DNA from: Lutibacter sp.
GTDB taxonomy: Bacteria; Bacteroidota; Bacteroidia; Flavobacteriales; Flavobacteriaceae
Assembly: GCA_002733665.1 (NCBI GenBank)
Contig: NVWM01000004.1
Span: 1-64,000, forward strand
Length of the DNA stretch: 64,000 nucleotides
Direction of reading: 5' to 3'
The notes below the pieces were generated by a model. The model saw only the letters and a list, made by a program, of their open reading frames with translations, had not been told where the DNA came from and searched no databases. Position 1 is the first letter of the stretch. The number at the start of each line of letters is the position of its first letter. The translations under genes were made by a program, and so were the position numbers. This document shows, one piece after another, positions 18,285 to 26,990 of this stretch.

Positions 18285-20678
18285 ATGACTTATCATACCC
18301 CAACTTCAACAAAAATTTTATTTTTATTTCTATCTCTATTTTTTTTTAAAATATATTCACAATCAGAAACTGTTTTAATAGATTTTGGAGTAACGGAAAG
18401 TACAATTCCCTGGAACAACCTAAACAATAATACTTCAGGAACCATTTCGAATTTAATAAACTCAAATAGTATAAATACTGGTATAAGTATTCAAATAACA
18501 GATGGTTTTACGGGTATTAATTCATCAGGGACTCAAACTCCAGACTCAGGTTTAAATATTCCAATTACCGCTAGTCAAGATAGTTTTTATGGAACATCTG
18601 TAGATTCTGGAATCATAGTATTCTCCAATTTAATTACAAATAAAGGTTATAATTTTTCAATATTTGCATCTAGAGTTGGTGTTTCTGATAATAGGGAAAC
18701 ACAATATCTTATTGAAGGAATTGCTAATGAAATCATAAATTTAAACGCAGCGTCAAACACCAACAACTCGGTAGAATCATCATTAATATACCCAAAATCA
18801 GACGGCACTATAACTATTACAATATCTACTGGTGTAAACAATACTAACAGTAATGGTTTTTATTATTTAAACAGTCTTAAACTCACGTATGACACAGATA
18901 TCATTTTAAACACTGACAATGCTTTATTAATTGATTTTGGGTCTAGTACAAACCAAAGTGTATCTCCTTGGAATAACTTAACTAATGCTACTAATGGAAA
19001 TGTAGTAGATCTTGTAAACCATAGTGGAGCAAATTCAGGAATTAGTTTAAATGTTATAGATCCTTTTAACTTTGTAAATGAAAATGGTACAAATTATCCA
19101 GGTTTAAGTATTAATATTCCTGGAACTGCAAGTATGGATAGTTTTTTTGGAAATACAGTAGAGTTTAATGGTAAAACAGAGCCTACAGGTGCTATTCAGT
19201 TTTCAAATTTTATTCCAAATGAAGATGTAACCATTACTATTTATGCATCAAGGTTAGATTTCACAACAGATGATAATAAAGAAACTCAATATGTTATAGA
19301 AGGATTAACTACCGAAACTCTCTTTTTAGATGCCGCTAATAATACAAATCAATTAGTAACAGCATCATTAAAAGCGAAAGCTGATGGTACATTAACTATT
19401 ATCGCATCACCTGGAAGTAACAATACAAATGCTAATGGTTTCTTCTATATAGGAGCTCTTAAAGTTGAATATGATCCACAACCTAGTTTATTATTGTCTT
19501 ATCCTAATGGTGATGAGTTTTGGCAAGTTGGTAAATCACCTTATATTACTTGGGAGGGATCAAGTTTGACTTCAAATATTGACTTGGAATATTCAACAAA
19601 CAACGGAACTTCATGGACAAATATTGCTACAGTATCTAACTTGACCAACTCATATCAATGGACTATTCCAAATGATGTTTCTTCACAATGCTTAGTTAGA
19701 GCAACCTCAGGCACTGTAAATGATATTAGTGATACTGTTTTTGAAATTTCGTCCGATTCTTCAACTTGTAATATTGTGATATTAGGATCTTCAACAGCAG
19801 AAGGGACTGGCGCTTCTTCTATTGAAAATTCGTGGGCTTATAAATATTCTTATACCCTTTTTCAAAAAAACACTAAGTTAAACGTTATTAATTTGGCTGC
19901 AGGAGGCTACACCACATATAAAATACTACCCACTTCTTCATCTACAACAATTCCTTCAGGACAAGCTATTGATATAGAAAGAAATATTACTAAGGCTTTA
20001 TCATTTAATCCTGTTTCAATTATTGTTAATATGCCTTCAAACGATACTGCAAATGGTTATTCCGAAGCCGTTCAACTTGCTAATTTTGCAGAATTGAATA
20101 CTGAAGCTTTGAATAACTCAACACCTATTTGGATAACAACAACACAACCTAGAAATTTTAGTGATCCTGCAGATATACAAAAACAAATAAATGTTAAAGA
20201 TGGAATAATTAGTACTTATAATAATAATGCTATCGATTTCTGGGCAAACATTGCGGATACAAATGGAACTATATTGTCTAGTGTTAGTTTTGGAGATGGA
20301 GTTCACCTTAATAATTTAGGTCATGATATTTTATATAATAAAGTCTTAAACAAAAATATTGATGACTTAGTATGTTTAGGCAATGTTCTAAGTAATACAG
20401 TTTTTGAGGAATATCCAATAATTAAGTATTACCCAAACCCTATAGAAGATTCTTTTTTTGTAGATTTTAATTCTTCAGAATCAGGGGCATTAACTGTAAA
20501 TTTATACAATTCATTAGGTCAGAAAATAAATAATAATAATTACCGTTTTATTACAGGAAATAATAAAATAAAAATAAAAATAAATCCAAATTTAAAATCA
20601 CAAATACTCCATTGTAACCTCTCTTTTGAAACATCTAGTAATGTAATTACAAAAAGTTTCAATTTAATTATTAAATAA
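18285..20678 (+). CDS. Secreted SGNH-type hydrolase with duplicated N-terminal domain and T9SS sorting signal
   Basis: A 797-residue exported protein. It has a signal peptide (about 1-26), two copies of a domain of about 170 residues (about 30-205 and 212-396), and a region starting LSYPNGDEFWQVG like a short Ig-type module (about 400-490). An SGNH hydrolase domain follows, with block I ILGSSTAEG near 500 and block V DGVHLNNLGHD near 671. The C-terminal 80 residues, from YYPNPIEDSFFVDF, are a type A T9SS signal. The hydrolase part fits esterases that act on polysaccharide decorations. The N-terminal repeats may bind glycan. The substrate is unknown. Confidence 0.75.
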   Translation: MTYHTPTSTKILFLFLSLFFFKIYSQSETVLIDFGVTESTIPWNNLNNNTSGTISNLINSNSINTGISIQITDGFTGINSSGTQTPDSGLNIPITASQDSFYGTSVDSGIIVFSNLITNKGYNFSIFASRVGVSDNRETQYLIEGIANEIINLNAASNTNNSVESSLIYPKSDGTITITISTGVNNTNSNGFYYLNSLKLTYDTDIILNTDNALLIDFGSSTNQSVSPWNNLTNATNGNVVDLVNHSGANSGISLNVIDPFNFVNENGTNYPGLSINIPGTASMDSFFGNTVEFNGKTEPTGAIQFSNFIPNEDVTITIYASRLDFTTDDNKETQYVIEGLTTETLFLDAANNTNQLVTASLKAKADGTLTIIASPGSNNTNANGFFYIGALKVEYDPQPSLLLSYPNGDEFWQVGKSPYITWEGSSLTSNIDLEYSTNNGTSWTNIATVSNLTNSYQWTIPNDVSSQCLVRATSGTVNDISDTVFEISSDSSTCNIVILGSSTAEGTGASSIENSWAYKYSYTLFQKNTKLNVINLAAGGYTTYKILPTSSSTTIPSGQAIDIERNITKALSFNPVSIIVNMPSNDTANGYSEAVQLANFAELNTEALNNSTPIWITTTQPRNFSDPADIQKQINVKDGIISTYNNNAIDFWANIADTNGTILSSVSFGDGVHLNNLGHDILYNKVLNKNIDDLVCLGNVLSNTVFEEYPIIKYYPNPIEDSFFVDFNSSESGALTVNLYNSLGQKINNNNYRFITGNNKIKIKINPNLKSQILHCNLSFETSSNVITKSFNLIIK

Positions 20679-20698
20679 AAAAGTGTTAACATATTTGA

Positions 20699-20730
20699 AT
20701 AGAAGAGTAGTTTTAGAATTACTCTTCTAT
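20699..20730. terminator. Weak hairpin between convergent genes
   Basis: ATAGAAGAGTA and TACTCTTCTAT pair across about 10 bases. The hairpin covers the last codons of the M1 peptidase gene. There is no strong T-run on the plus strand, so a terminator role is uncertain. Confidence 0.35.
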
Positions 20731-22536
20731 CTCAACAACATTATTTTTTCTATCAACATCTGCCATTAATTTAGACGAATCTATTTCTACAGATTTTATT
20801 TCTTTTGATGCTTTAAAAGTGTAATTAGTATGTGTCCAAGCCCAATTTCCTAAAACCTTTGCTGTTGTTGGTTTCTGACCAAGCATCATACGTAAAGGAA
20901 TGTAATACTCTTCTGAAGTTCCGTCTTTATAAGTAACCGAAACATCTATTGGCATTGGCATTCTACCTATTCTTTCAAGTGTAATTGACTTGTTTGATAT
21001 CACCTTAATACCATAATCAATCGTGTTTGTGGTTTGTGTCCATTCATTTAAATACCAATCTAATTGCATTCCAGAAATTTTTTCTGCGGTACGCGTAATA
21101 TCATTTGGTGTTGGATGTTTAAATTTAAAATCTTGATAATATTTTTTTACTGTTTTATCTAAATTTTCTTGTCCCATTATATAGCCCAACTGCGTTAAAA
21201 ATAAACAGCCTTTTTGATATGCGTTTGAACTCCAAGTTCTGTCTCTATGATATCTATCTGCGTGAGTTGCTAGTGATTCTTGTCTGTCTGAATTGACAAC
21301 ACCAAAATAACTTCTATAGGCTCCTGAGTGAGGGTTTTCTTTTTTAGTTTCTAAAACCAAATCATTAAATGCTTTAGCATCGATATAAGATGTGAAGCCT
21401 TCATCCATCCAAGAGTGTTTTGTTTCGTTGGTTGCTATCACAAATTGAAACCAAGAATGTGCCAATTCATGTTGCATTACTCCAATTAAACTTGGCAAAC
21501 TTCTTTTTGCTGTAATCAATGTAGACATACCATATTCCATTCCTCCATCTCCTGCTTGAATAACTGAGTATTGTTTGTATGGATAATCTCCAACCAAATC
21601 ATTAAAATACTCCATCGTTTTTACGGTCATATTCTCCATCAATTTCCAATTATCTATATTCCTGATGTCTTTTTTATATAAAAAATGTAAATCAACATCG
21701 TTTGGTCCTTTTAAAATATCGTGAGCATAATTATCATCGGCAGCCCAAGTATAATCGTGTACATTAGGAGCTTTAAAATGCCACTTTAGTTTTTCTCCTT
21801 TAGGGAGTTTTAACGGTTTTGTTTTATCCTCATATCCATGACCTATTTCTTGTGGGTTCTGTAAATATCCTGTTCCTCCAATAGTATATTCTTTGTCGAT
21901 GTGAATCGTCACGTCAAAATCTCCCCAAACACCATGAAATTCTTGATTTATATAAGGGTTCGCTTGCCATCCTGACACATCATACTCTACCATTTTTGGG
22001 TACCATTGCGCCATAGAAAGTGCAATTCCTTCTTTATTATTTCTTCCCGAACGTCTTGTTTGAACTGGTACTTGACCTAAAAACTCCATGTCAAAAGTTA
22101 CAGACTCATTTGGTTGAATTGGTTTATTAAGCGTAACTTTAAGTATCGTTCCAATTACTTCATATTCAACAGTCTTTTTATTCTGTCTCAAAGAATTAAC
22201 TTTAATAAAACCTTGTTCTTCAGGTTTTAAATTAGCAATATTCAAAACACTTTTAACAAATCTTCTATCAGGATCTGGTATTGTTAAGTAGTGATTGTAC
22301 ATTTCAGAATCTGGTTGAAAAGCATTGGGATATAAATGATAAAAAACCATATTCAATTCATCAGGAGAGTTGTTTGTATACACTAACTTTTGCTTGCCTT
22401 GGTATTGATAATTTTCAACATTCATATCAATATCCATTGTGTAATCAACATGTTGCTGCCAATAAGTAACGTTTGATTGTGCGTTAACCCATAAAACTAA
22501 AGTTAGTAGTACTCCTGATAATGTGTATTTATTCAT
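20719..22536 (-). CDS. M1-family metallopeptidase
   Basis: A 605-residue exported zinc peptidase. An N-terminal signal peptide (about 1-19) is followed by the beta-sandwich N domain and a thermolysin-like domain. GGMEYGMSTLI, the exopeptidase GxMEN-like motif, appears near residue 330. The zinc site MQHELAHSW lies near 355, with its Glu ligand 19 residues on in DEGFTSY. In canonical M1 the motif is GAMEN; here it is GGMEYG, so the specificity may differ. It is followed closely by an MBL-fold gene. Confidence 0.9.
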   Translation of the reverse strand: MNKYTLSGVLLTLVLWVNAQSNVTYWQQHVDYTMDIDMNVENYQYQGKQKLVYTNNSPDELNMVFYHLYPNAFQPDSEMYNHYLTIPDPDRRFVKSVLNIANLKPEEQGFIKVNSLRQNKKTVEYEVIGTILKVTLNKPIQPNESVTFDMEFLGQVPVQTRRSGRNNKEGIALSMAQWYPKMVEYDVSGWQANPYINQEFHGVWGDFDVTIHIDKEYTIGGTGYLQNPQEIGHGYEDKTKPLKLPKGEKLKWHFKAPNVHDYTWAADDNYAHDILKGPNDVDLHFLYKKDIRNIDNWKLMENMTVKTMEYFNDLVGDYPYKQYSVIQAGDGGMEYGMSTLITAKRSLPSLIGVMQHELAHSWFQFVIATNETKHSWMDEGFTSYIDAKAFNDLVLETKKENPHSGAYRSYFGVVNSDRQESLATHADRYHRDRTWSSNAYQKGCLFLTQLGYIMGQENLDKTVKKYYQDFKFKHPTPNDITRTAEKISGMQLDWYLNEWTQTTNTIDYGIKVISNKSITLERIGRMPMPIDVSVTYKDGTSEEYYIPLRMMLGQKPTTAKVLGNWAWTHTNYTFKASKEIKSVEIDSSKLMADVDRKNNVVEIEE

Positions 22537-22544
22537 ATTCTTTA

Positions 22545-23405
22545 TTAATTAAAAATTTCATTAAATTTAAAGGTGTCTTTAAGTCGGACACCTTTTTCTG
22601 TGTGTTTTACTGTACATAATTCTGAATACGAATCATGTTCTAAAAAAAGATAAAATTCTTCATCTGCTGCTTTGTTTAAAAAGATTTCTTTTTCATCTAA
22701 AGTTAATAATGGACGCGTATCATAACCTATCACATAAGGTAAAGGAATATGTCCAGTTGTTGGCAACAAATCTGCCATGAAAACAATTGTTTTTCCCTGA
22801 TATTTTATATGTGGAATCATTTGCTTATCTGTATGACCATTGGCAAATAAAATGTCAAACCCTAAAGCAGAATTTTCTAAAAAATTATTCTTAGGAAGAT
22901 CAACAAAATTTAATTGTCCGCTTTCTTCCATCGGATTTATATTTTCTTTCAAAAACGATGCTTTTTCACGAGCATTTGGTACTGTTGCCCATTTCCAATG
23001 GTCTTGATTGCTCCAAAACTTTGCGTTTTTAAATGCAGGTTCATAAAAGGTTTTGTCTTTATTCCATTGAATAGAGCCTCCACAATGATCAAAATGTAAA
23101 TGTGTCAAAAAAACATCGGTAATATCATCACGATGAAAACCATATTTGGCAAGTGATGTGTCTAAAGAAAATTCTCCAAATAAATAATAGTAACTAAAAA
23201 ACTTGTCTGATTGTTTATTCCCAACACCTGTATCTATCAAAATCAAGCGTTCATCATCTTCAATCAGTAGGCAGCGCATACTCAAATCAATTAAGTTTTT
23301 GCTATCTGCAGGATTAGTTCGTTGCCACAAAACCTTTGGGACAACGCCAAACATTGCACCTCCATCGAGTTTAAAGTTTCCTGTTTCTATTGGATAAATT
23401 TTCAT
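22545..23405 (-). CDS. MBL-fold metallo-hydrolase
   Basis: A 286-residue metallo-beta-lactamase-fold protein. The metal motif THLHFDHCGG is near residue 100, other ligands being in NGHTDKQMIPH near 190 and FMADLLPT near 218. It has no signal peptide. The layout resembles lactonase-like or glyoxalase II-like hydrolases, with no closer assignment possible. It is 8 bases upstream of the M1 peptidase gene on the same strand, so the two may share a transcript. Confidence 0.87.
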   Translation of the reverse strand: MKIYPIETGNFKLDGGAMFGVVPKVLWQRTNPADSKNLIDLSMRCLLIEDDERLILIDTGVGNKQSDKFFSYYYLFGEFSLDTSLAKYGFHRDDITDVFLTHLHFDHCGGSIQWNKDKTFYEPAFKNAKFWSNQDHWKWATVPNAREKASFLKENINPMEESGQLNFVDLPKNNFLENSALGFDILFANGHTDKQMIPHIKYQGKTIVFMADLLPTTGHIPLPYVIGYDTRPLLTLDEKEIFLNKAADEEFYLFLEHDSYSELCTVKHTEKGVRLKDTFKFNEIFN

Positions 23406-23466
23406 GTGATTGAATTTCTACAAATATGCTAAATTTCTAATAATTTATATGTTAAAGAAAATAAAA

Positions 23467-23494
23467 AAACCGTTTCGAAAATTCGAAACGGTTT
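23467..23494 (-). terminator. Terminator of tRNA-Cys
   Basis: An AAACCGTTTCGAA stem with its complement around two bases forms a near-perfect 28-bp palindrome. On the minus strand it is followed by TTTTTTTAT and starts two bases after the tRNA 3' end. Confidence 0.85.
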
Positions 23495-23496
23495 TG

Positions 23497-23567
23497 AGGC
23501 GTCGAGCGGATTCGAACCGCTGTAGGAGCTTTTGCAGAGCCCAGCCTAGCCACTCGGCCACAACGCC
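23497..23567 (-). tRNA. tRNA-Cys (anticodon GCA)
   Basis: On the minus strand the sequence folds as a cloverleaf. The acceptor stem is GGCGTTG with CGACGCC, the anticodon loop CTGCAAA is closed by a GGGCT/AGCTC stem, and the T arm is GCGGTTCGAATCCGC. The anticodon GCA and the discriminator base U (typical of tRNA-Cys) agree. CCA is not encoded. Confidence 0.95.
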
Positions 23568-23615
23568 AAATTGTGACTGCAAATTTAATTATTTTTAGTT
23601 TGCATACAAGGTTTT

Positions 23616-23978
23616 TTATTGTTTTCGTTGCTTTCTAAGATTTACAGTTACTTTTTCTACATTTCCTCCAATTGGAGGGTTTATTTTAGAAACTGATACA
23701 TCAGCAATTTTTACCATTTTTATTTCATCTAAAATCCTGTCTAAAATCCTGCCTGCAACATGCTCTAATAACTTGGAACGAATTGCCATTTCTTCTTTTA
23801 CAATTTTATTTAAATGCACATAATCGACTGTATCTGCTAACTCATCAGTCTTAGTAGATTTTGATAAATTTGCTTTTACTTTTACATCAACTCTATAATC
23901 AGAACCTATTTTCCCTTCTTCAATTAAGCATCCGTGATATGCGTATACTCTTATATTTTGTACTTTTATTATTCCCAT
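23616..23978 (-). CDS. folB: Dihydroneopterin aldolase
   Basis: A 120-residue FolB protein converting dihydroneopterin to hydroxymethyl-dihydropterin in folate synthesis. The conserved start IRVYAYHGCLIEEGKIG and the central DTVDYVHL and LLEHVAGRI motifs are present, as is the C-terminal KINPPIGGNVEKVTV. The length is typical. The gene reads towards tRNA-Cys. The start is the ATG at 23978. Confidence 0.93.
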   Translation of the reverse strand: MGIIKVQNIRVYAYHGCLIEEGKIGSDYRVDVKVKANLSKSTKTDELADTVDYVHLNKIVKEEMAIRSKLLEHVAGRILDRILDEIKMVKIADVSVSKINPPIGGNVEKVTVNLRKQRKQ

Positions 23979-24034
23979 TTAAAAAACTTTAGACAAAAAT
24001 AAGGTTTAATTTTTTAGTAAAATCATAAACGAAT

Positions 24035-24101
24035 GTCATTCCTGCGAAGGCAGGAATCTAAACCAAATAAGAGTATGGATTCCTGCCTTCGCAGGAATGA
24101 C
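24035..24101. repeat. 67-bp palindromic element, family A copy 2
   Basis: Perfect 24-base inverted arms (24035-24058 and 24078-24101) with a 19-base loop. The arms are identical to those of the copy at 39206-39272; the loop is different. It lies between the divergently transcribed folB and GOGAT-like genes. Confidence 0.92.
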
Positions 24102-24164
24102 AAAAGGTTATAAAACTCTCAAAATCTATTAATTTTTTAAGATATTTGTAAAAAATTATACTCA

Positions 24165-25712
24165 ATGAAAGTCCGCGAAAAATTCTTATTAATCTCTTTA
24201 CTTACCGTCATCGTAATAGCCGTATTTACTCAATTTTGGACTCCTATTCTATGGAGTTTTGTTGTAATACTGCCATTAATTTTGTTGGGCATATATGATA
24301 TTACTCAAAAAAAACATACGATTCTTCGGAACTTTCCAGTTTTAGGTCATTTTAGGTATATTCTAGAAAGTGTTCGTCCTGAAATAATGCAATATTTTGT
24401 TGAAACCGATACTCAAGGAAGACCCTTTAATAGAATTTTTAGAAGTTTGGTATATTCTCGTTCTAAAAAAGAAATCTCAACCGCACCATTTGGTACACAA
24501 ATGAATGTATATCGTTCTGGATATGAATGGATGGATCATTCGATGTATGCAGGTCACTCCAAAAAAACTGGAGAGTTTCCTCGTGTACTAATAGGAAATA
24601 AAGATTGTAAACAACCTTATTCTATGAGTTTGTTAAACATCTCTGCAATGAGTTTTGGTTCGTTGAGTGAAAATGCTGTTTTGGCAATGAATAAAGGTGC
24701 TAAAATGGGAAATTTCGCTCACAATACTGGTGAAGGAGGTTTAAGCCCTCACCATCTAAATCCAGAAGGAGATTTAGTTTGGCAAATAGGAACAGGTTAT
24801 TTTGGTTGTAGAGATAAAGACGGTAATTTTTCTGATGAAGGGTTTAAAGAAGGTGCTCAAAAACATCAAGTGAAAATGATTGAAATCAAACTCTCTCAAG
24901 GGGCAAAACCTGGACATGGAGGAATTCTTCCGGCAAAGAAAAACACGCCCGAAATTGCTAAAATTCGTCATATAGAGCCTTATAACGATGTCCATTCTCC
25001 ACCAACTCATTCGTCTTTTTCTAATCCAACTGAATTTATGCATTTCATAAAAAAATGTAAAGATTTATCAGGAGGGAAACCTGTTGGTTTTAAATTGTGT
25101 GTTGGTAAAAAACAAGAGTTTATAGATTTGTGTAAAGCAATGATTTCTACAGGAATTATTCCAGATTTTATTGCTGTTGATGGTGGAGAAGGTGGAACTG
25201 GAGCAGCGCCTGTAGAGTTTTCAAATTCGATTGGAATGCCTCTTCGCGATGGATTGGTTTTTGTGCACGACACGTTGGTTGGTTATAATCTTAAAAAAGA
25301 TATTAAAATTATTGCTGCCGGAAAAATTGTTTCCGGTTTTCATATGGCAAGGGTAATTGCACTTGGTGCAGATGTTTGTAATAGTGCACGCGCAATGATG
25401 CTTTCTGTTGGTTGTATTCAAGCATTACTTTGTAATACAAACACATGTCCTGTTGGTATTGCAACACAAAACAAATCATTAATGAGAGGATTAAATGTTA
25501 GCGATAAAGCAGAGCGAGTTAAAAATTATCAACATGAAACAGTGCAGAGTTTTATAGAATTATTAGCTGCGGCTGGATTAGAAAATCCTGAAGATATTGA
25601 AAGAGAGCATATTAATAAACGTGTTGGAATTAACAAAGTAATGCGTTTTAGTGATTTATATCCAAAAGTTGAAGTTGGTTGTCTGCTGAACAAAGAGACT
25701 GTCCTTGAATAA
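24165..25712 (+). CDS. FMN-binding glutamate synthase-family protein
   Basis: A 515-residue protein with two N-terminal membrane helices (about 5-45), then a GOGAT central/FMN domain. Visible features are SFGSLSENAVLAMNKGA, NTGEGGLSPHH, the flavin-site AVDGGEGGTGAAP and the Cys cluster region CNTNTCPVGIATQ. It lacks the amidotransferase and C-terminal GXGXG domains of full GltB. Stand-alone proteins of this kind are common, and their true reaction is not settled. A GNAT gene follows after 31 bases. Confidence 0.85.
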   Translation: MKVREKFLLISLLTVIVIAVFTQFWTPILWSFVVILPLILLGIYDITQKKHTILRNFPVLGHFRYILESVRPEIMQYFVETDTQGRPFNRIFRSLVYSRSKKEISTAPFGTQMNVYRSGYEWMDHSMYAGHSKKTGEFPRVLIGNKDCKQPYSMSLLNISAMSFGSLSENAVLAMNKGAKMGNFAHNTGEGGLSPHHLNPEGDLVWQIGTGYFGCRDKDGNFSDEGFKEGAQKHQVKMIEIKLSQGAKPGHGGILPAKKNTPEIAKIRHIEPYNDVHSPPTHSSFSNPTEFMHFIKKCKDLSGGKPVGFKLCVGKKQEFIDLCKAMISTGIIPDFIAVDGGEGGTGAAPVEFSNSIGMPLRDGLVFVHDTLVGYNLKKDIKIIAAGKIVSGFHMARVIALGADVCNSARAMMLSVGCIQALLCNTNTCPVGIATQNKSLMRGLNVSDKAERVKNYQHETVQSFIELLAAAGLENPEDIEREHINKRVGINKVMRFSDLYPKVEVGCLLNKETVLE

Positions 25713-25743
25713 TATCAAGAATTTTCCTTATTTATTCCCTAAA

Positions 25744-26247
25744 ATGAAAATTGTAAATAGTACTATTGACGATATTGATACAATATTTGACTTATATGAT
25801 GAGGCTTCAAAATATCAAGTAGAAGTTTTTATGCAACAATGGGTAGGCTTTGAAAGAGTTCTTATAGAAACAGAAATTGAAGAAAATCGTCAATGGAAAA
25901 TTTTAATTAACAATGAAATTGCTTGTGTTTTTGCTGTTACCTATAATGATGAAATTATCTGGAAAGAAAAGGATCAGCAACCTTCAATTTATATTCATAG
26001 AATATCAGTAAATAATAAATTTAGAGGTCGTGGTTTTGTAAATATCATTGTGAGTTGGGCAACAGTATATTGCAAAACTCATCAAAAAAAATTCATTAGG
26101 ATGGATACTTTGGGTCACAACCAAAAATTGATCGACTATTATATAAAGTGTGGGTTTAAACACACTGAAACCATCAAAATTGATGCTTTACAAGGAATGC
26201 CTGCGCATTATAAAGGAAGTTTGGCGTTATTTGAAATAGCAATTTAA
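25744..26247 (+). CDS. GNAT-family N-acetyltransferase
   Basis: A 167-residue acetyltransferase. The acetyl-CoA site is IHRISVNNKFRGRGFVNIIVSWA, with the RGRG loop, and the C-terminal part has a GHNQKLIDYYIKCGF stretch. The frame extends upstream to a TTG at 25705, overlapping the previous gene. The ATG at 25744 gives the standard start and I use it. The substrate is unknown. It converges with the response regulator gene. Confidence 0.82.
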   Translation: MKIVNSTIDDIDTIFDLYDEASKYQVEVFMQQWVGFERVLIETEIEENRQWKILINNEIACVFAVTYNDEIIWKEKDQQPSIYIHRISVNNKFRGRGFVNIIVSWATVYCKTHQKKFIRMDTLGHNQKLIDYYIKCGFKHTETIKIDALQGMPAHYKGSLALFEIAI

Positions 26248-26249
26248 AA

Positions 26250-26990
26250 CTAAGTAAACATCTCTAAAAATGCTTTTTTATTCGTTTTAGAAATAGGTAC
26301 GCGTTGTTCATTTTCTAAAACAAGATAACCCTCATTTTCAAAATGTCTTACTTTTTCAAGGTTAACAGTATGAGATTTATGGCATTTAAAAAAATTTGTA
26401 CTTAATAAGTTTTCAAATTTACCTAAGTTATAAGAACTAATAATTGTTGTATTATTTATAAGATGTATTTTAGTGTAGCCTTCATATCCTTCTAAGTGCA
26501 TCACTTCATCTTGTGGTATAAAAGACATCCCTTTTGTGGTTGGCACAATAATTTTGTTATTACTAGCTATTGTACTGGTCAGCAGCTCTACTAACTTGTG
26601 ATTATTATCACTCTTCTTTTGGGTTTTAATTACTGTTAATGCTTTATCTACAGCTACTATTAAATCTTTATTATCTATTGGTTTTAAAACGTAGTCTATT
26701 GCGTTTTCTTTAAAGGCTTCAATGGCATATTCGCTAAATGCTGTAACAAAAATGACTTGAAAATGAATCTGTTTTAATTGTGATAATAGTTCAAAACCGT
26801 TGATTCTTGGCATTTGAATATCGAGAAATAAAATACTTGGTTGCTTTTTCTTTATTTCTTTAATTGCCTCTTCTGGTTTTTGATAGCAGCCTAAGATCTC
26901 TATTTTTGGAAATAGGTTTTCTACCTTTTTTCGTAACCCTTTTAAGTTAGAAATTTCATCATCTACCAATATTGCTGTAATAGTACTCAT
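26250..26990 (-). CDS. LytTR-family response regulator
   Basis: A 246-residue regulator. A receiver domain (about 1-120) has the acidic pair in ILVDDE, the phosphoacceptor Asp in ILFLDIQMP and Lys in DYVLKPID. A C-terminal LytTR DNA-binding domain (about 145-245) follows, with HLEGYEGYTKIHL and FFKCHKSHTVNL. It abuts the sensor kinase gene directly, so the pair forms a two-component system. Its targets are unknown. Confidence 0.92.
   Translation of the reverse strand: MSTITAILVDDEISNLKGLRKKVENLFPKIEILGCYQKPEEAIKEIKKKQPSILFLDIQMPRINGFELLSQLKQIHFQVIFVTAFSEYAIEAFKENAIDYVLKPIDNKDLIVAVDKALTVIKTQKKSDNNHKLVELLTSTIASNNKIIVPTTKGMSFIPQDEVMHLEGYEGYTKIHLINNTTIISSYNLGKFENLLSTNFFKCHKSHTVNLEKVRHFENEGYLVLENEQRVPISKTNKKAFLEMFT

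Noticed and set aside
23410-23598. Plus-strand open frame over tRNA-Cys
   Set aside because: It is read through the tRNA gene and its terminator.
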